From DRKI01 sp011051875 (lineage in GTDB: Bacteria; Desulfobacterota; Desulfobulbia; Desulfobulbales; Desulfobulbaceae), in contig JALXDL010000008.1 in assembly GCA_026990385.1 (NCBI GenBank), forward strand, positions 1-64,000: a stretch of 64,000 bases of DNA. Direction: 5' to 3'. The translations under genes were made by a program, and so were the position numbers. Below the pieces are notes generated by a model. The model was not told the origin of the DNA. It ran no database searches and saw only the letters and a list, made by a program, of their open reading frames with translations. This document shows positions 36,798 through 44,976 of this stretch, piece after piece (positions within the stretch are counted from its first letter, which is position 1; the number at the start of each line of letters is the position of its first letter).

Positions 36798-38581
36798 TGA
36801 ACCGGCCGGAATATCTCCAGGCTGAAGAGGGCCTGCGCCCCATCGACCTCCAGGCCGGCCTGTTCCTGGAACGGCTTGCCGGCGGCGACCAGCCCCTGCT
36901 GCGGTTTGCCGCCGCCCTGGTCAGCCGGGCCGTGGGCCAGGGCCATGTCTGCCTGCCCCTGGCCCTGATTGCCGCCGATCCCCTGCTGCGGGCACAACAG
37001 GCCCTGGACGTGGAGCGGTTGCGCCATTCCCTGCTCGCCTCTCCCCTGGTCGGCCGGCCCGGCGAGCGCACCCCCCTGGTCCTGGACGACCATGACCAGC
37101 TCTACCTCTACCGCTACTTCCGCCACGAGGAGCGCATCGCCCGCCACCTGCTGGCGCGCGGCGGCCAGGGGTTCGACGTCGACCGCACCGCGGCCCGAAC
37201 CCTGCTCAGGGAGCTGTTCCCCTGCCGCGTCGACGCCGAACCGGACCGGCAGCAGATCGCCGCCGCCCTGACCCTGCTCAAGCCCCTGGTGGTGATCTCC
37301 GGCGGCCCGGGCACGGGCAAGACCCATACCGTGGCCCGCATCCTGGCCCTGCTCCGGGGCCTGCACGGCGACGGCCTGCGCATCGGCCTGGCCGCGCCCA
37401 CCGGCAAGGCGGCCGCACGGCTGCAGGAATCCATCCGCACGGCCGGCCGCCGGATCGGCGGTGACCTGGCCGCGGACATCCCGGACCAGGCCGTGACCCT
37501 GCACCGGCTTCTTGGTTTTCAGCCGGATCGCGGCACCTTCCGCCACGACCGCGAGAACCCCCTGCGGTTGGACCTGCTGATCCTGGACGAGGCCTCCATG
37601 ATCGACGTGGTCCTGATGGCGGCCCTGCTCGAGGCCCTGCCCCCGCACTGCCGCCTGATCCTGCTCGGCGACCGGCACCAGCTGGCCTCGGTGGAGGCGG
37701 GCTGCCTGTTTTCCGATCTCTGCGGCAGGGACGATCCGGCCTGGTCGGAACCGGTCCGCGACACCATCGCCGACCTGACCGGCACCAGGCCCGCGGCAGG
37801 AGGTACCCGGGGCCCCATGGCCGACTGCGTGGTCCTGCTGCGGACCAGCTACCGCTTCCGGGCCGACAGCGGCATCGGCATGCTGGCCCGGGCCGTGAAC
37901 AGCGGCGATGTCCGGACCATAGAAAACCTGCCGGCCACGGGCCGCGACGACCAGGAGGTGGTGACCGCAGAAGGGAGGGAGTCCCTTAAACAGGAGATCC
38001 TGGCCGGCTTCACGCCCCTGTTCCGGGCCGGATCGGCAGAAGAGGCCCTGGCCCGGCTGGACCGGTTCCGGGTCCTCTGCGCCCTGCGCCACACCACGCA
38101 CGGCGTCAGCGGCATCAACGAGCTGGCTGAACGTGTCCTGGACCGGGCCGGCCTGATCAGTGCCACAACCCCCTGGTATCGCGGCCGGCCGGTCATGATC
38201 CTCCGCAACCGCTACAGCCTGCAGCTCTTCAACGGCGATACCGGCATCATCTGGCCCGACCGGCAGGGACGGCTCCAGGCCTGGTTCCGGCGACCGGACA
38301 ACACCCTGCGGCCCGTGGCCCTGTCTCGGCTGCCCGAGCACGAGACCGCCTACGCCATCACCATCCACAAGTCGCAGGGCTCGGAGTTCGAGCAGGTGCT
38401 CCTGCTCCTTCCCGACACCGACCTCCGGATCCTGAGCCGGGAGCTGGTCTACACCGGCGTCACCCGGGCCCGGCGCAGGCTGATCCTGCACGGGGACCGG
38501 AAAATCCTGGCCCGGGCCGTCCGGCGGCGGGCCGTGCGCCACTCCGGCCTGCGCCAACGCCTCTGGCCGGGGACAGAGTAA
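36794..38581 (+). CDS. recD: Exodeoxyribonuclease V subunit RecD
   Basis: 5'-3' helicase subunit of RecBCD, 595 residues, normal for RecD. Walker A is VISGGPGTGKTHTVARIL (about 168-185), motif Ia GLAAPTGKAAARLQESI, Walker B LLILDEASMIDVVLMAALLEAL and the C-terminal ITIHKSQGSEFEQVLLLLP plus ELVYTGVTRARRRL. Starts inside the last codons of recB, completing a tightly coupled recC-recB-recD operon. The E. coli operon has ptrA between recC and recB; it is absent here. Confidence 0.96.
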   Translation: MMNRPEYLQAEEGLRPIDLQAGLFLERLAGGDQPLLRFAAALVSRAVGQGHVCLPLALIAADPLLRAQQALDVERLRHSLLASPLVGRPGERTPLVLDDHDQLYLYRYFRHEERIARHLLARGGQGFDVDRTAARTLLRELFPCRVDAEPDRQQIAAALTLLKPLVVISGGPGTGKTHTVARILALLRGLHGDGLRIGLAAPTGKAAARLQESIRTAGRRIGGDLAADIPDQAVTLHRLLGFQPDRGTFRHDRENPLRLDLLILDEASMIDVVLMAALLEALPPHCRLILLGDRHQLASVEAGCLFSDLCGRDDPAWSEPVRDTIADLTGTRPAAGGTRGPMADCVVLLRTSYRFRADSGIGMLARAVNSGDVRTIENLPATGRDDQEVVTAEGRESLKQEILAGFTPLFRAGSAEEALARLDRFRVLCALRHTTHGVSGINELAERVLDRAGLISATTPWYRGRPVMILRNRYSLQLFNGDTGIIWPDRQGRLQAWFRRPDNTLRPVALSRLPEHETAYAITIHKSQGSEFEQVLLLLPDTDLRILSRELVYTGVTRARRRLILHGDRKILARAVRRRAVRHSGLRQRLWPGTE

Positions 38582-38784
38582 CAAGGCCGACAATTTTTCC
38601 TTCCTGCCAGGTGCAGTCAGCGGACATCTGTGGTAGACAGAGACCAGCAATCACCTCCTGCCCGGCACTCGTGACACCGCTCCGCGGTGGCACGGCTCCC
38701 TGCCCGCTCCTGCGGGCAGAGAGCGTATCAGAAAACAGCAAGGACCACGGCAAGGCCCTGCCGGCGGCCGCACAGGACATCGAA
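38582..38784. other. Gap between recD and the LysR gene with stable hairpins
   Basis: Contains CACCGCTCCGCGGTG (38672-38686) and a perfect hairpin CTGCCCGC-TCCT-GCGGGCAG near 38699-38718. Neither is followed by a U-tract. The hairpins could end recBCD transcription by another route or protect mRNA 3' ends. No gene seen. Confidence 0.45.
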
Positions 38785-39690
38785 ATGGATATCAGGAAAC
38801 TCCAGGTCTTCTGCAAGGTGGTGGAACTCAGGAGCTTCACCCGCACCGCCGAGGCCGTGCTCCTCTCCCAGCCCACGGTGAGCGAGCACATCCGCAGCCT
38901 GGAGCAGGAACTGGGCCAGAAGCTGGTCAACCGGCTGGGCCGCGACATCGAGCCGACCCCGGTGGGCCGCCTCCTCCACGACTATGCCCGCCGGATCCTG
39001 CGGCTGCAGCAGGAGGCCCTGCAGGCGGTGGCAGAGTATTCCGGCACCATGGCCGGCCGGATCATGATCGGCTGCGGCACCATTCCCGGCACCTACATCC
39101 TGCCGGGCCTGATCGGCTCTTTCCGCAGTCGTTACCCTGCCATCAAGGCCACCCTGCAGATCACCTCCTCCCGGACCATTGCCGGCAAGGTCATGGAGGG
39201 CGAGCTGGAACTGGGCGTGGTCGGGGCGCGCTGGAACGAACGCGGCCTGGAGTGGAGCCGGGTCTTTGCCGACGAACTGAGCCTGGCCATGCACCCGGAC
39301 CATCCCTGGGCCGAGCGGGAAGAGGTTACCCTGGCAGAACTGGTGGACGAACCCTTTATCCTGCGGGAATCGGGTTCCGGTACCCGCCGGGTCATCGCCC
39401 AGATCCTGGAGGAGCACGGGTTCAGGGAGTCGCAGCTCAAGGAGGTGGCCGAGATCGGCTCCACGGCCGCGGTCAAGGAGGCGGTCAAGGCCGGGCTCGG
39501 GATCTCGATCCTGTCGCGGCGGGCCCTGATCGATGACCTCAACTGCGGCTCCATCGCCACGGTGCCGGTGCAGGGAATCCGGCTCGAGCGCCCCTTCTAC
39601 CTGATTCGGCGCAGGCGACGCGAACTGCCGCCGGTGGCCACGGTCTTTTGCAAGTACCTGCTGGAAGAGGCGGAAGAGAGTATGGTATGA
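38785..39690 (+). CDS. LysR-family transcriptional regulator, selenium-metabolism-associated type
   Basis: 301 residues. N-terminal winged helix MDIRKLQVFCKVVELRSFTR with TAEAVLLSQPTVSEHIRSLEQ as recognition helix, a helical linker, and a substrate-binding-type effector domain (IMIGCGTIPGTYILPGLIGSF, LGVVGARW, VKAGLGISILSRRAL). Overall it resembles the CysB/CysL-like LysR subgroup annotated as selenium-metabolism-associated in anaerobes; I recall this from family resemblance and it is not proven. The start at 38785 gives the canonical N-terminus. It precedes the scaffold/GGGtGRT pair in the same direction and may regulate it. Confidence 0.8.
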   Translation: MDIRKLQVFCKVVELRSFTRTAEAVLLSQPTVSEHIRSLEQELGQKLVNRLGRDIEPTPVGRLLHDYARRILRLQQEALQAVAEYSGTMAGRIMIGCGTIPGTYILPGLIGSFRSRYPAIKATLQITSSRTIAGKVMEGELELGVVGARWNERGLEWSRVFADELSLAMHPDHPWAEREEVTLAELVDEPFILRESGSGTRRVIAQILEEHGFRESQLKEVAEIGSTAAVKEAVKAGLGISILSRRALIDDLNCGSIATVPVQGIRLERPFYLIRRRRRELPPVATVFCKYLLEEAEESMV

Positions 39691-39852
39691 TCAGGACCTG
39701 ATCCGGAGATCACGGTACCCGGGCCGGCATGGGTGGCCCGGATTTCCCGGTCAATGCCAGCACAGACCATGAAGAAGTCGCTCGCCCCGTCTCGACGTGT
39801 CGGCATTTTTGGATGAACCGCTCTTTCAACCAACCACAACACGAGGACCACC

Positions 39853-40545
39853 ATGAACTATTCTCCTGAAGTGGACGAGATGTACTGTATCGCCCAGGGG
39901 CCCAACCACGGCCCCTCGCCCATTCCCCAGGAAGGGCAGTGGAACCAGGTGCGCGAGGTCAGGGACATCAACGGCCTCACCCACGGCGTGGGCTGGTGCG
40001 CCCCGCAGCAGGGCGCCTGCAAGCTGACCCTCAACATCAAGAACGGCATCATCGAGGAGGCCCTGATCGAGACCGTGGGCTGCACCGGCATGACCCATTC
40101 CGCGGCCATGGCCGCGGAGATCCTGCCCGGCAAGACCATCCTCGAGGCCCTCAACACCGACCTGGTCTGCGACGCCATCAACACGGCCATGCGGGAGCTG
40201 TTCCTGCAGATCGCCTACGGCCGCAGCCAGTCCGCCTTTTCCGAGGGCGGCCTGATGATCGGCGCCGGCCTCGAGGACCTGGGCAAGGGGCTGCGCTCGG
40301 TGACCGGCACCATGTACGGCACCAACCGCAAGGGACCGCGCTACCTGGAGATGGCCGAGGGCTATGTCCTGGAGGTGGGCCTGGACAAAAACGACGAGAT
40401 CTGCGGCTACAAGTTCGTCAACCTGGGCCGGATGATGGACATGATCAAGGACGGGACCGAGCCCGGCGAGGCCCTGGCCCGGGCCACCGGCACCTATGGC
40501 CAGTTCGAGGCGGCAGTGAAAACCATTGATCCGCGCAAGGAATAG
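39853..40545 (+). CDS. NifU-like iron-sulfur cluster assembly scaffold family protein
   Basis: 230 residues, cytosolic. Conserved Cys in GLTHGVGWCAPQQGACKLTL (about 49 and 56) and IETVGCTGMTHSAAMAAEIL (about 77) match the scaffold-like family that is typically encoded next to GGGtGRT proteins. FSEGGLMIGAGLEDL follows. The next gene starts 9 bases later and encodes the GGGtGRT partner, so the two probably act together. Its process is unknown; cluster binding is inferred from the Cys pattern and the family name. Confidence 0.8.
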   Translation: MNYSPEVDEMYCIAQGPNHGPSPIPQEGQWNQVREVRDINGLTHGVGWCAPQQGACKLTLNIKNGIIEEALIETVGCTGMTHSAAMAAEILPGKTILEALNTDLVCDAINTAMRELFLQIAYGRSQSAFSEGGLMIGAGLEDLGKGLRSVTGTMYGTNRKGPRYLEMAEGYVLEVGLDKNDEICGYKFVNLGRMMDMIKDGTEPGEALARATGTYGQFEAAVKTIDPRKE

Positions 40546-40554
40546 GGGGAGACC

Positions 40555-41553
40555 ATGGCTCTTTTTGAAGGATATGAACGAAGGATCGACAAGATCAACA
40601 AGGTCTTGGCCGAGTACGGCATCAAGGACCTGGAGGAGGCCCGGGCCATCTGCACCGATGCCGGGGTGGACGTCTACCGGATCGTGCGCGAGGTGCAGCC
40701 GATCTGTTTCGAAAACGCCTGCTGGGCCTACATCACCGGCTGCGCCATCGCGGTGAAGAAGGGACAGACCAGGGCCGAGGAGATCGCCGCCACCCTGGGC
40801 GAGGGACTGCAGGCCTTCTGCATCCCCGGCTCGGTGGCCGACGACCGCAAGGTGGGCATCGGCCACGGCAACCTGGCCGCCATGCTCCTCAATGAAGACA
40901 CCCGCTGCTTCGCCTTCATCGCCGGCCACGAGTCGTTCGCCGCCGCCGAGGGCGCCATCGGCATCGCCAGGTCGGCCAACCGGGTGCGCACCGAGCCCCT
41001 GCGGGTGATCCTCAACGGCCTGGGCAAGGACGCGGCCCATATCATCTCCCGGATCAACGGCTTCACCCACGTGGAGACGAAGTTCAACTACGCCGAGGGA
41101 ACGCTGTCGGTGGTGAAGGAGACCGCCTATTCGGATGGCGAAAGGGCCGAGGTGCGCTGCTACGGCGCCGACGACGTGCGCGAGGGCGTGGCCATCAACC
41201 ACCTGGAGCAGGTGGATGTCTCCATTACCGGCAACTCCACCAACCCGACCCGGTTCCAGCACCCGGTGGCCGGGACCTACAAGAAGGAGTGCGTCCAGCA
41301 GGGCAAGCACTACTTCTCCGTGGCCTCGGGCGGCGGCACCGGCCGCACCCTGCACCCGGACAACATGGCCGCCGGCCCGGCCTCCTACGGCATGACCGAC
41401 ACCATGGGCCGCATGCACTGCGATGCCCAGTTCGCCGGTTCCTCCTCAGTGCCGGCGCACGTGGAGATGATGGGCTTCATCGGCATGGGCAACAACCCCA
41501 TGGTCGGCGCCTCGGTGGCCGTGGCCGTGGCCCTGCAGCAGGCCGCCTCCTGA
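40555..41553 (+). CDS. GGGtGRT family protein
   Basis: 332 residues. The diagnostic motif is present as FSVASGGGTGRTLHPDNMAA at about residue 260, together with ENACWAYITGCAIAVKKGQT, GLQAFCIPGSVADDRKVGIGHG, FIAGHESFAAAEGAIGIARS and MHCDAQFAGSSSVPAHVEMM. The family is widespread in anaerobes and, as far as I know, uncharacterised. The stop codon TGA (41551-41553) is the first three bases of the target duplication of the adjacent MITE: the element landed at the very end of the coding sequence without altering the protein. Confidence 0.9.
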   Translation: MALFEGYERRIDKINKVLAEYGIKDLEEARAICTDAGVDVYRIVREVQPICFENACWAYITGCAIAVKKGQTRAEEIAATLGEGLQAFCIPGSVADDRKVGIGHGNLAAMLLNEDTRCFAFIAGHESFAAAEGAIGIARSANRVRTEPLRVILNGLGKDAAHIISRINGFTHVETKFNYAEGTLSVVKETAYSDGERAEVRCYGADDVREGVAINHLEQVDVSITGNSTNPTRFQHPVAGTYKKECVQQGKHYFSVASGGGTGRTLHPDNMAAGPASYGMTDTMGRMHCDAQFAGSSSVPAHVEMMGFIGMGNNPMVGASVAVAVALQQAAS

Positions 41554-41555
41554 AA

Positions 41556-41799
41556 CCTAAATCCTGCAATTGGCAATTTTGCCGGAGATGCGAGGCATCA
41601 AGGGCGCAGACGTATACAAATACTTCAAGCCCTTGATAACGAAGCAGATTCGGTAAAATTGCCAATCCCGAAGGGCGAGAAAATGAAGAAAAAAATCCTT
41701 CACCCAATCAGTGAGTCAAAAAAAACGATCACGTTCGTATAATCCGCTGATACGACAAAAGAAAATTTTTTTCTTCATTTTCGAAGTGCAGGATTTAGG
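41556..41799 (+). mobile_element. 244-bp MITE, copy 2, with 5-bp target duplication TGAAA
   Basis: Begins CCTAAATCCTGCA and ends TGCAGGATTTAGG: perfect 13-bp terminal inverted repeats. Flanked by TGAAA at 41551-41555 and 41800-41804. Same 244-bp length and same strand as copy 1 at 14788-15031, with about 16 substitutions, nearly all transitions. The left duplication includes the stop codon of the preceding gene. Internal palindromes and TATAAT are conserved. Non-autonomous; transposase not in this window. Confidence 0.92.
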
Positions 41800-41813
41800 T
41801 GAAACTAGAACCT

Positions 41814-41844
41814 GTTGCATCTCCGGCGAAATTGTCAATTACCG
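41814..41844 (-). repeat. Short fragment resembling the MITE left end, inverted
   Basis: On the minus strand this reads AATTGACAATTTCGCCGGAG followed by ATGCA, close to AATTGGCAATTTTGCCGGAG/ATGCG near the left end of the two full MITEs. It begins about 10 bases after the right target duplication of copy 2. It could be the remnant of an older inverted insertion or a related element. Confidence 0.5.
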
Positions 41845-41854
41845 CGTGAGGGAT

Positions 41855-41891
41855 AAAAAAAAAGACGCGCCCGGCATCGGCCAGGCGCGTC
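41855..41891 (-). terminator. Rho-independent terminator of the bTHX gene
   Basis: On the minus strand GACGCGCC pairs with GGCGCGTC (41884-41891 and 41864-41871) around a 12-base loop, followed by nine T. It lies 31 bases after the bTHX stop. Confidence 0.85.
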
Positions 41892-41921
41892 CCCATTCTC
41901 CGGGCAGAAAGTCGGCAGAGG

Positions 41922-42026
41922 TTACTTTTTTTCCTTTTTGGCCGCCTTTTTCTTTCTCGGCCGGCTGTTGCCAAAGGTGCCGCGGTTGATCTTGCCCCGT
42001 TTTGTTCTCAAGTCGCCTTTACCCAT
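41922..42026 (-). CDS. 30S ribosomal protein bTHX
   Basis: Only 34 residues: MGKGDLRTKRGKINRGTFGN then SRPRKKKAAKKEKK. The MGKGDxRTxRGKIxxGTxGxxRPRKKK pattern is that of ribosomal protein THX, first known from Thermus, which sits at the top of the 30S head and binds 16S rRNA. A GAGAGAGGAC ribosome site precedes the ATG by 6 bases and a terminator follows the stop. The longer open frame (to 42131) is not needed. Product is strongly basic as expected. Confidence 0.88.
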   Translation of the reverse strand: MGKGDLRTKRGKINRGTFGNSRPRKKKAAKKEKK

Positions 42027-42184
42027 ATCACGTCCTCTCTCTGTTGTATTCCGGAACCAGGGGCCGGGAATCCAGGCCCCCCGATTGTTTGCAGACACCT
42101 GGTATTTACCGTTCCTGCCAGCGTGCCGCAAGCCTTTTTCGCCAAAAAACAGGATGAACGGTTTCCATTACGCCAAGACGCACC

Positions 42185-43198
42185 ATGCACACCATCCTGC
42201 AAACCGGCCAGCGCCGCTGTTATGACGGCTCCGGCCGCGCGATTCCCTGTGACGGCAGCGGCCAGGACGGCGAGTACCAAAGCGGCGTCCCCTGGCCCGA
42301 GCCCCGCTTTACCACCAGCGGCCAGACGGTTGTCGACCGCCTCACCGGCCTGACCTGGTCAAAAAACGCCAACCCCGGCGGCTTTCCCTGCACCTGGCAG
42401 GAGGCGCTGGAGCAGATCAGGGAGTTTAACCGGCAGTGGTGGTGCGGCCATTCCGACTGGCGCCTGCCCAACCGCCGGGAACTGCGCAGCCTGATGGACT
42501 ACCAGGCCAGAAAGCCGGCCCTGCCGGAAGATCACCCCTTCACGGACGTCTTTCTCGGCTGGTACTGGAGCTCCACCAGTGCGGCCATCAACCCCGCCTA
42601 TGCCTGGTACGTGCACATGGAGGGCGCGCGCATGTTCTACGGCCGCAAGGCGCAGGAGTACCTCTTCTGGCCGGTGCGGGGGACCAGCCGCGTCCTCGCC
42701 GCCACCGGCCAGCGGCAATGTTTCGATGCCGCCGGGACCCCCTGCCCCTGCCGGGACACCGGCCAGGACGGCGAGCTCCGACAGGGCATCCCCTGGCCCG
42801 AGCCCCGCTTTGTCCGGGAGGACGACCTGGTCCGGGACCGGCTGACCAATCTTGCCTGGAGCAGGACAGCCAACCTGACCGGCCAACCGGTGTCCTGGGA
42901 AGGGGCCCTGCAGGCGGTGGCCGGCCTGAATGCCGGCCAGGACAGCGGTCCCGGCCCATGGCGGCTGCCGACCATCAACGAGCTGGAATCCCTGGTGGAC
43001 TGCAGCAGGCACACCCCGGCCCTGCCGGCAGGCCATCCCTTCACCTCCCTGCAGGAGGGCTACTGGTCCGCCACCACCAGCTTCTTCGAGACCGACTGGG
43101 CCTGGGTCCTTTACCTGCACAAGGGCGCCTGCGGCGTCGGCCACAAGCCCGGCGCCACCTTCCACGTCTGGCCGGTGCGGGCAGAGCGGGGTGGATGA
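42185..43198 (+). CDS. Tandem DUF1566 (Lcl C-terminal-like) domain protein
   Basis: 337 residues built from two copies of one module. Each begins with TGQRxCxDxxG...PC...GQDGExxxGxPWPEPRF (residues about 7-41 and 182-216), followed by VxDRLTxLxWSK/R, a W-R-LP-N/TxxEL box (DWRLPNRRELRSLMDY; PWRLPTINELESLVD), HPFT and a final W-S-T / FWPVR strand. DUF1566 has a C-type-lectin-like fold. No signal peptide or membrane segment is visible from the ATG at 42185, so it may be cytosolic, or the start may be wrong. Ligand and role unknown. Confidence 0.85.
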   Translation: MHTILQTGQRRCYDGSGRAIPCDGSGQDGEYQSGVPWPEPRFTTSGQTVVDRLTGLTWSKNANPGGFPCTWQEALEQIREFNRQWWCGHSDWRLPNRRELRSLMDYQARKPALPEDHPFTDVFLGWYWSSTSAAINPAYAWYVHMEGARMFYGRKAQEYLFWPVRGTSRVLAATGQRQCFDAAGTPCPCRDTGQDGELRQGIPWPEPRFVREDDLVRDRLTNLAWSRTANLTGQPVSWEGALQAVAGLNAGQDSGPGPWRLPTINELESLVDCSRHTPALPAGHPFTSLQEGYWSATTSFFETDWAWVLYLHKGACGVGHKPGATFHVWPVRAERGG

Positions 43199-43329
43199 CC
43201 GTGGACAGCCCGGAACGTGTCCGCATGCAACCCTCATGTCGTCAAGCTTACAGGACCGCGTCCGCAGGGTAGCGGGAGGCCCACCCGTCTCTGCCAGCCG
43301 TTGCAAACGGCAACGAATTGCTGTCGGTA
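43199..43329. other. Convergent gap after the DUF1566 gene
   Basis: 131 bases between convergent genes. A hairpin CCGTTGC-AAAC-GGCAACG (43300-43317) lies 15 bases before the end of the GGDEF gene but has no U-tract; it may end minus-strand transcription weakly. Confidence 0.35.
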
Positions 43330-44694
43330 TCAGGAGGCAACGACCCGATTACGCCCGCTTTCCTTGGCCTTATACAAGGCCTGGTCGGCGGCGTCCAGCA
43401 GGTCCATGTACCCTTCCTGTCCCTGGGCCGGCCAGGTCGCGACACCAATACTGACAGTTACGGCGATCTCCAGGTCGTTGCAGGCCATGGGACGCGTTGC
43501 GATTGCGCCGCGCAGCTTCTCTGCAATGGCCATGGCCTCCTTTCCCCCGGTTTCCAGCAGAAGCACCACCATCTCCTCGCCGCCATACCGGGCCACAAGA
43601 TCCGTATTACGCACCGTTTTTTTGAGAAGGGCGGCTATTCCCCTGAGCACCATATCCCCGCAGATATGGCCGTATGTGTCATTGACCTGTTTGAAATGAT
43701 CGACATCAAGCATCAGGAGCGAGAGCTCGTGTTGATACCGACGGGCGCGTTGATACTCTTTTGTTAAGATCTCAAGGAGGTAGCGACGATTAAACAGTCC
43801 TGTCAGGGGATCGGTGCTGGCCATCCTCCCCAGTTCATCGTTGGCCTGCAACAGCTCTTCATTGGCCTGAACCAGTGCTTTCTGTTGGCGCGAAATCTCC
43901 TGTCCCATGGTGCTGATCGCCTCTGCCAGGCGTCCCATTTCGTCATGCCGCTGAATCACCTGCGGATTAAAATAGCCACCGCTGGCAATCAACCTGGTTC
44001 CTTCAATAAGCTGGTTGACCGGATGGGTAACGAAACGGGCAAGGTAATGAAAGATCAGCACCGCGGTGATGACAAAAACCCACACAATCTGGACGACATA
44101 CGTTTTCTCGAGAAAATGGATCTCCCGGTCTGCCTGGTCAAGGCTGAGAACAACATCAAGGATCCCCAGTATCGTGGTATCAGGGGAATGGGCGTGACAG
44201 GCGGCCGCAGAACATCCGGGTTCATTGTTGATGGGACTTATGATACCGATGAGCCGTTTTTGATCGGAAGAGGAAAAGATGCGGACCCTCTGCCTCAGGG
44301 AAAGGTTTTTCGGTGGATTGTTCGAGCCATGGCAGATGGCGCAGGCAAATTGTTTAATATCCACACGCTGATCGATTTCATCGCGTTTGCTTGAAAACAT
44401 GATGCGACCGTCCTTTCGGTAGATCCGCAACTGCTTTACGTCGGGTCGCCGGGCAACATCGCCGATGATCTTCTCGATGTCACTCCGGACATTGCTCATC
44501 ATGGCGTAATGGGTGCCAAGCTTGACCGTATCGCTGAAACGATCAGCCTCGGCCATCACGCAATTCATGACATTTCGTTTTACATACGAAATACTGAAAT
44601 AGGTGAATGTCCCCATGCTGATGCAGAGAATGACCCCCACGCCCAGGACAAGCTTGACAAACAGGCTCTGATTGTTACGCAAAACATCCCCCAT
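43330..44694 (-). CDS. Diguanylate cyclase with periplasmic c-type heme sensor
   Basis: About 454 residues from ATG 44694. Membrane segment about 13-36, a periplasmic domain to about 198, second membrane segment about 200-220, HAMP-like linker and short coiled coil, then a GGDEF domain. The periplasmic domain has a heme c motif CAICHG (about 118-122) and a second, spaced CSAAACH (CX4CH, about 161-167). The active site reads GGEEM (371-375) with the inhibitory RxxD site (RNTD, 362-365) intact, so it should make c-di-GMP with product inhibition. It probably senses redox, oxygen or NO through heme. Heme attachment is predicted from motifs. Confidence 0.9.
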   Translation of the reverse strand: MGDVLRNNQSLFVKLVLGVGVILCISMGTFTYFSISYVKRNVMNCVMAEADRFSDTVKLGTHYAMMSNVRSDIEKIIGDVARRPDVKQLRIYRKDGRIMFSSKRDEIDQRVDIKQFACAICHGSNNPPKNLSLRQRVRIFSSSDQKRLIGIISPINNEPGCSAAACHAHSPDTTILGILDVVLSLDQADREIHFLEKTYVVQIVWVFVITAVLIFHYLARFVTHPVNQLIEGTRLIASGGYFNPQVIQRHDEMGRLAEAISTMGQEISRQQKALVQANEELLQANDELGRMASTDPLTGLFNRRYLLEILTKEYQRARRYQHELSLLMLDVDHFKQVNDTYGHICGDMVLRGIAALLKKTVRNTDLVARYGGEEMVVLLLETGGKEAMAIAEKLRGAIATRPMACNDLEIAVTVSIGVATWPAQGQEGYMDLLDAADQALYKAKESGRNRVVAS

Positions 44695-44976
44695 CCGGTT
44701 GCAGTGAAACCGGTACTGCTGACAGTGGCCCTGGAACGACACGAACCCCTGCTGCCGCCACATCCTCCACAATCGTGATCACCAGTGTCGCGGGGTCATT
44801 GCCAACACCCCGGTCCACCTGTTGCAGAAAACAGACCGGTTGCTGGCAACCAGACCGTCTTTCTGAAAAACGACTTTAGCTTAGTGCAATCACGGTATTT
44901 TACAAGCCTGTTGTTGCCCTGCCCATATGACAAACCAGACCAGATGCCCCTGCAGCAAACGTTTTGGCCTGTCTTT
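44695..44976. other. Gap between the heme GGDEF gene and tetR
   Basis: 282 bases, no gene. A CGGTTGCTGGCAACCAG hairpin (44839-44855) follows a GTTGCAGAAAACAGAC tract, and an AT-rich stretch at 44855-44915 may carry the GGDEF promoter in reverse. No known RNA motif recognised. Confidence 0.35.

Larger units (their letters stand above)
41554..41921. other. MITE-filled gap between GGGtGRT gene and bTHX
   Basis: The 368 bases hold the MITE (41556-41799), its right target duplication, a short inverted fragment resembling the MITE left end (about 41814-41844), and the minus-strand terminator of the bTHX gene. No protein gene. Confidence 0.75.

Noticed and set aside
42185..43198. Diversity-generating retroelement target
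   Set aside because: No reverse transcriptase or template repeat in the window; the C-type-lectin-like fold alone is not evidence.
43215..43329. c-di-GMP riboswitch-like strings (GGTAGCGGGAGG)
   Set aside because: The conserved CAAAGCC-type elements and correct order were not found, so a riboswitch is not supported.
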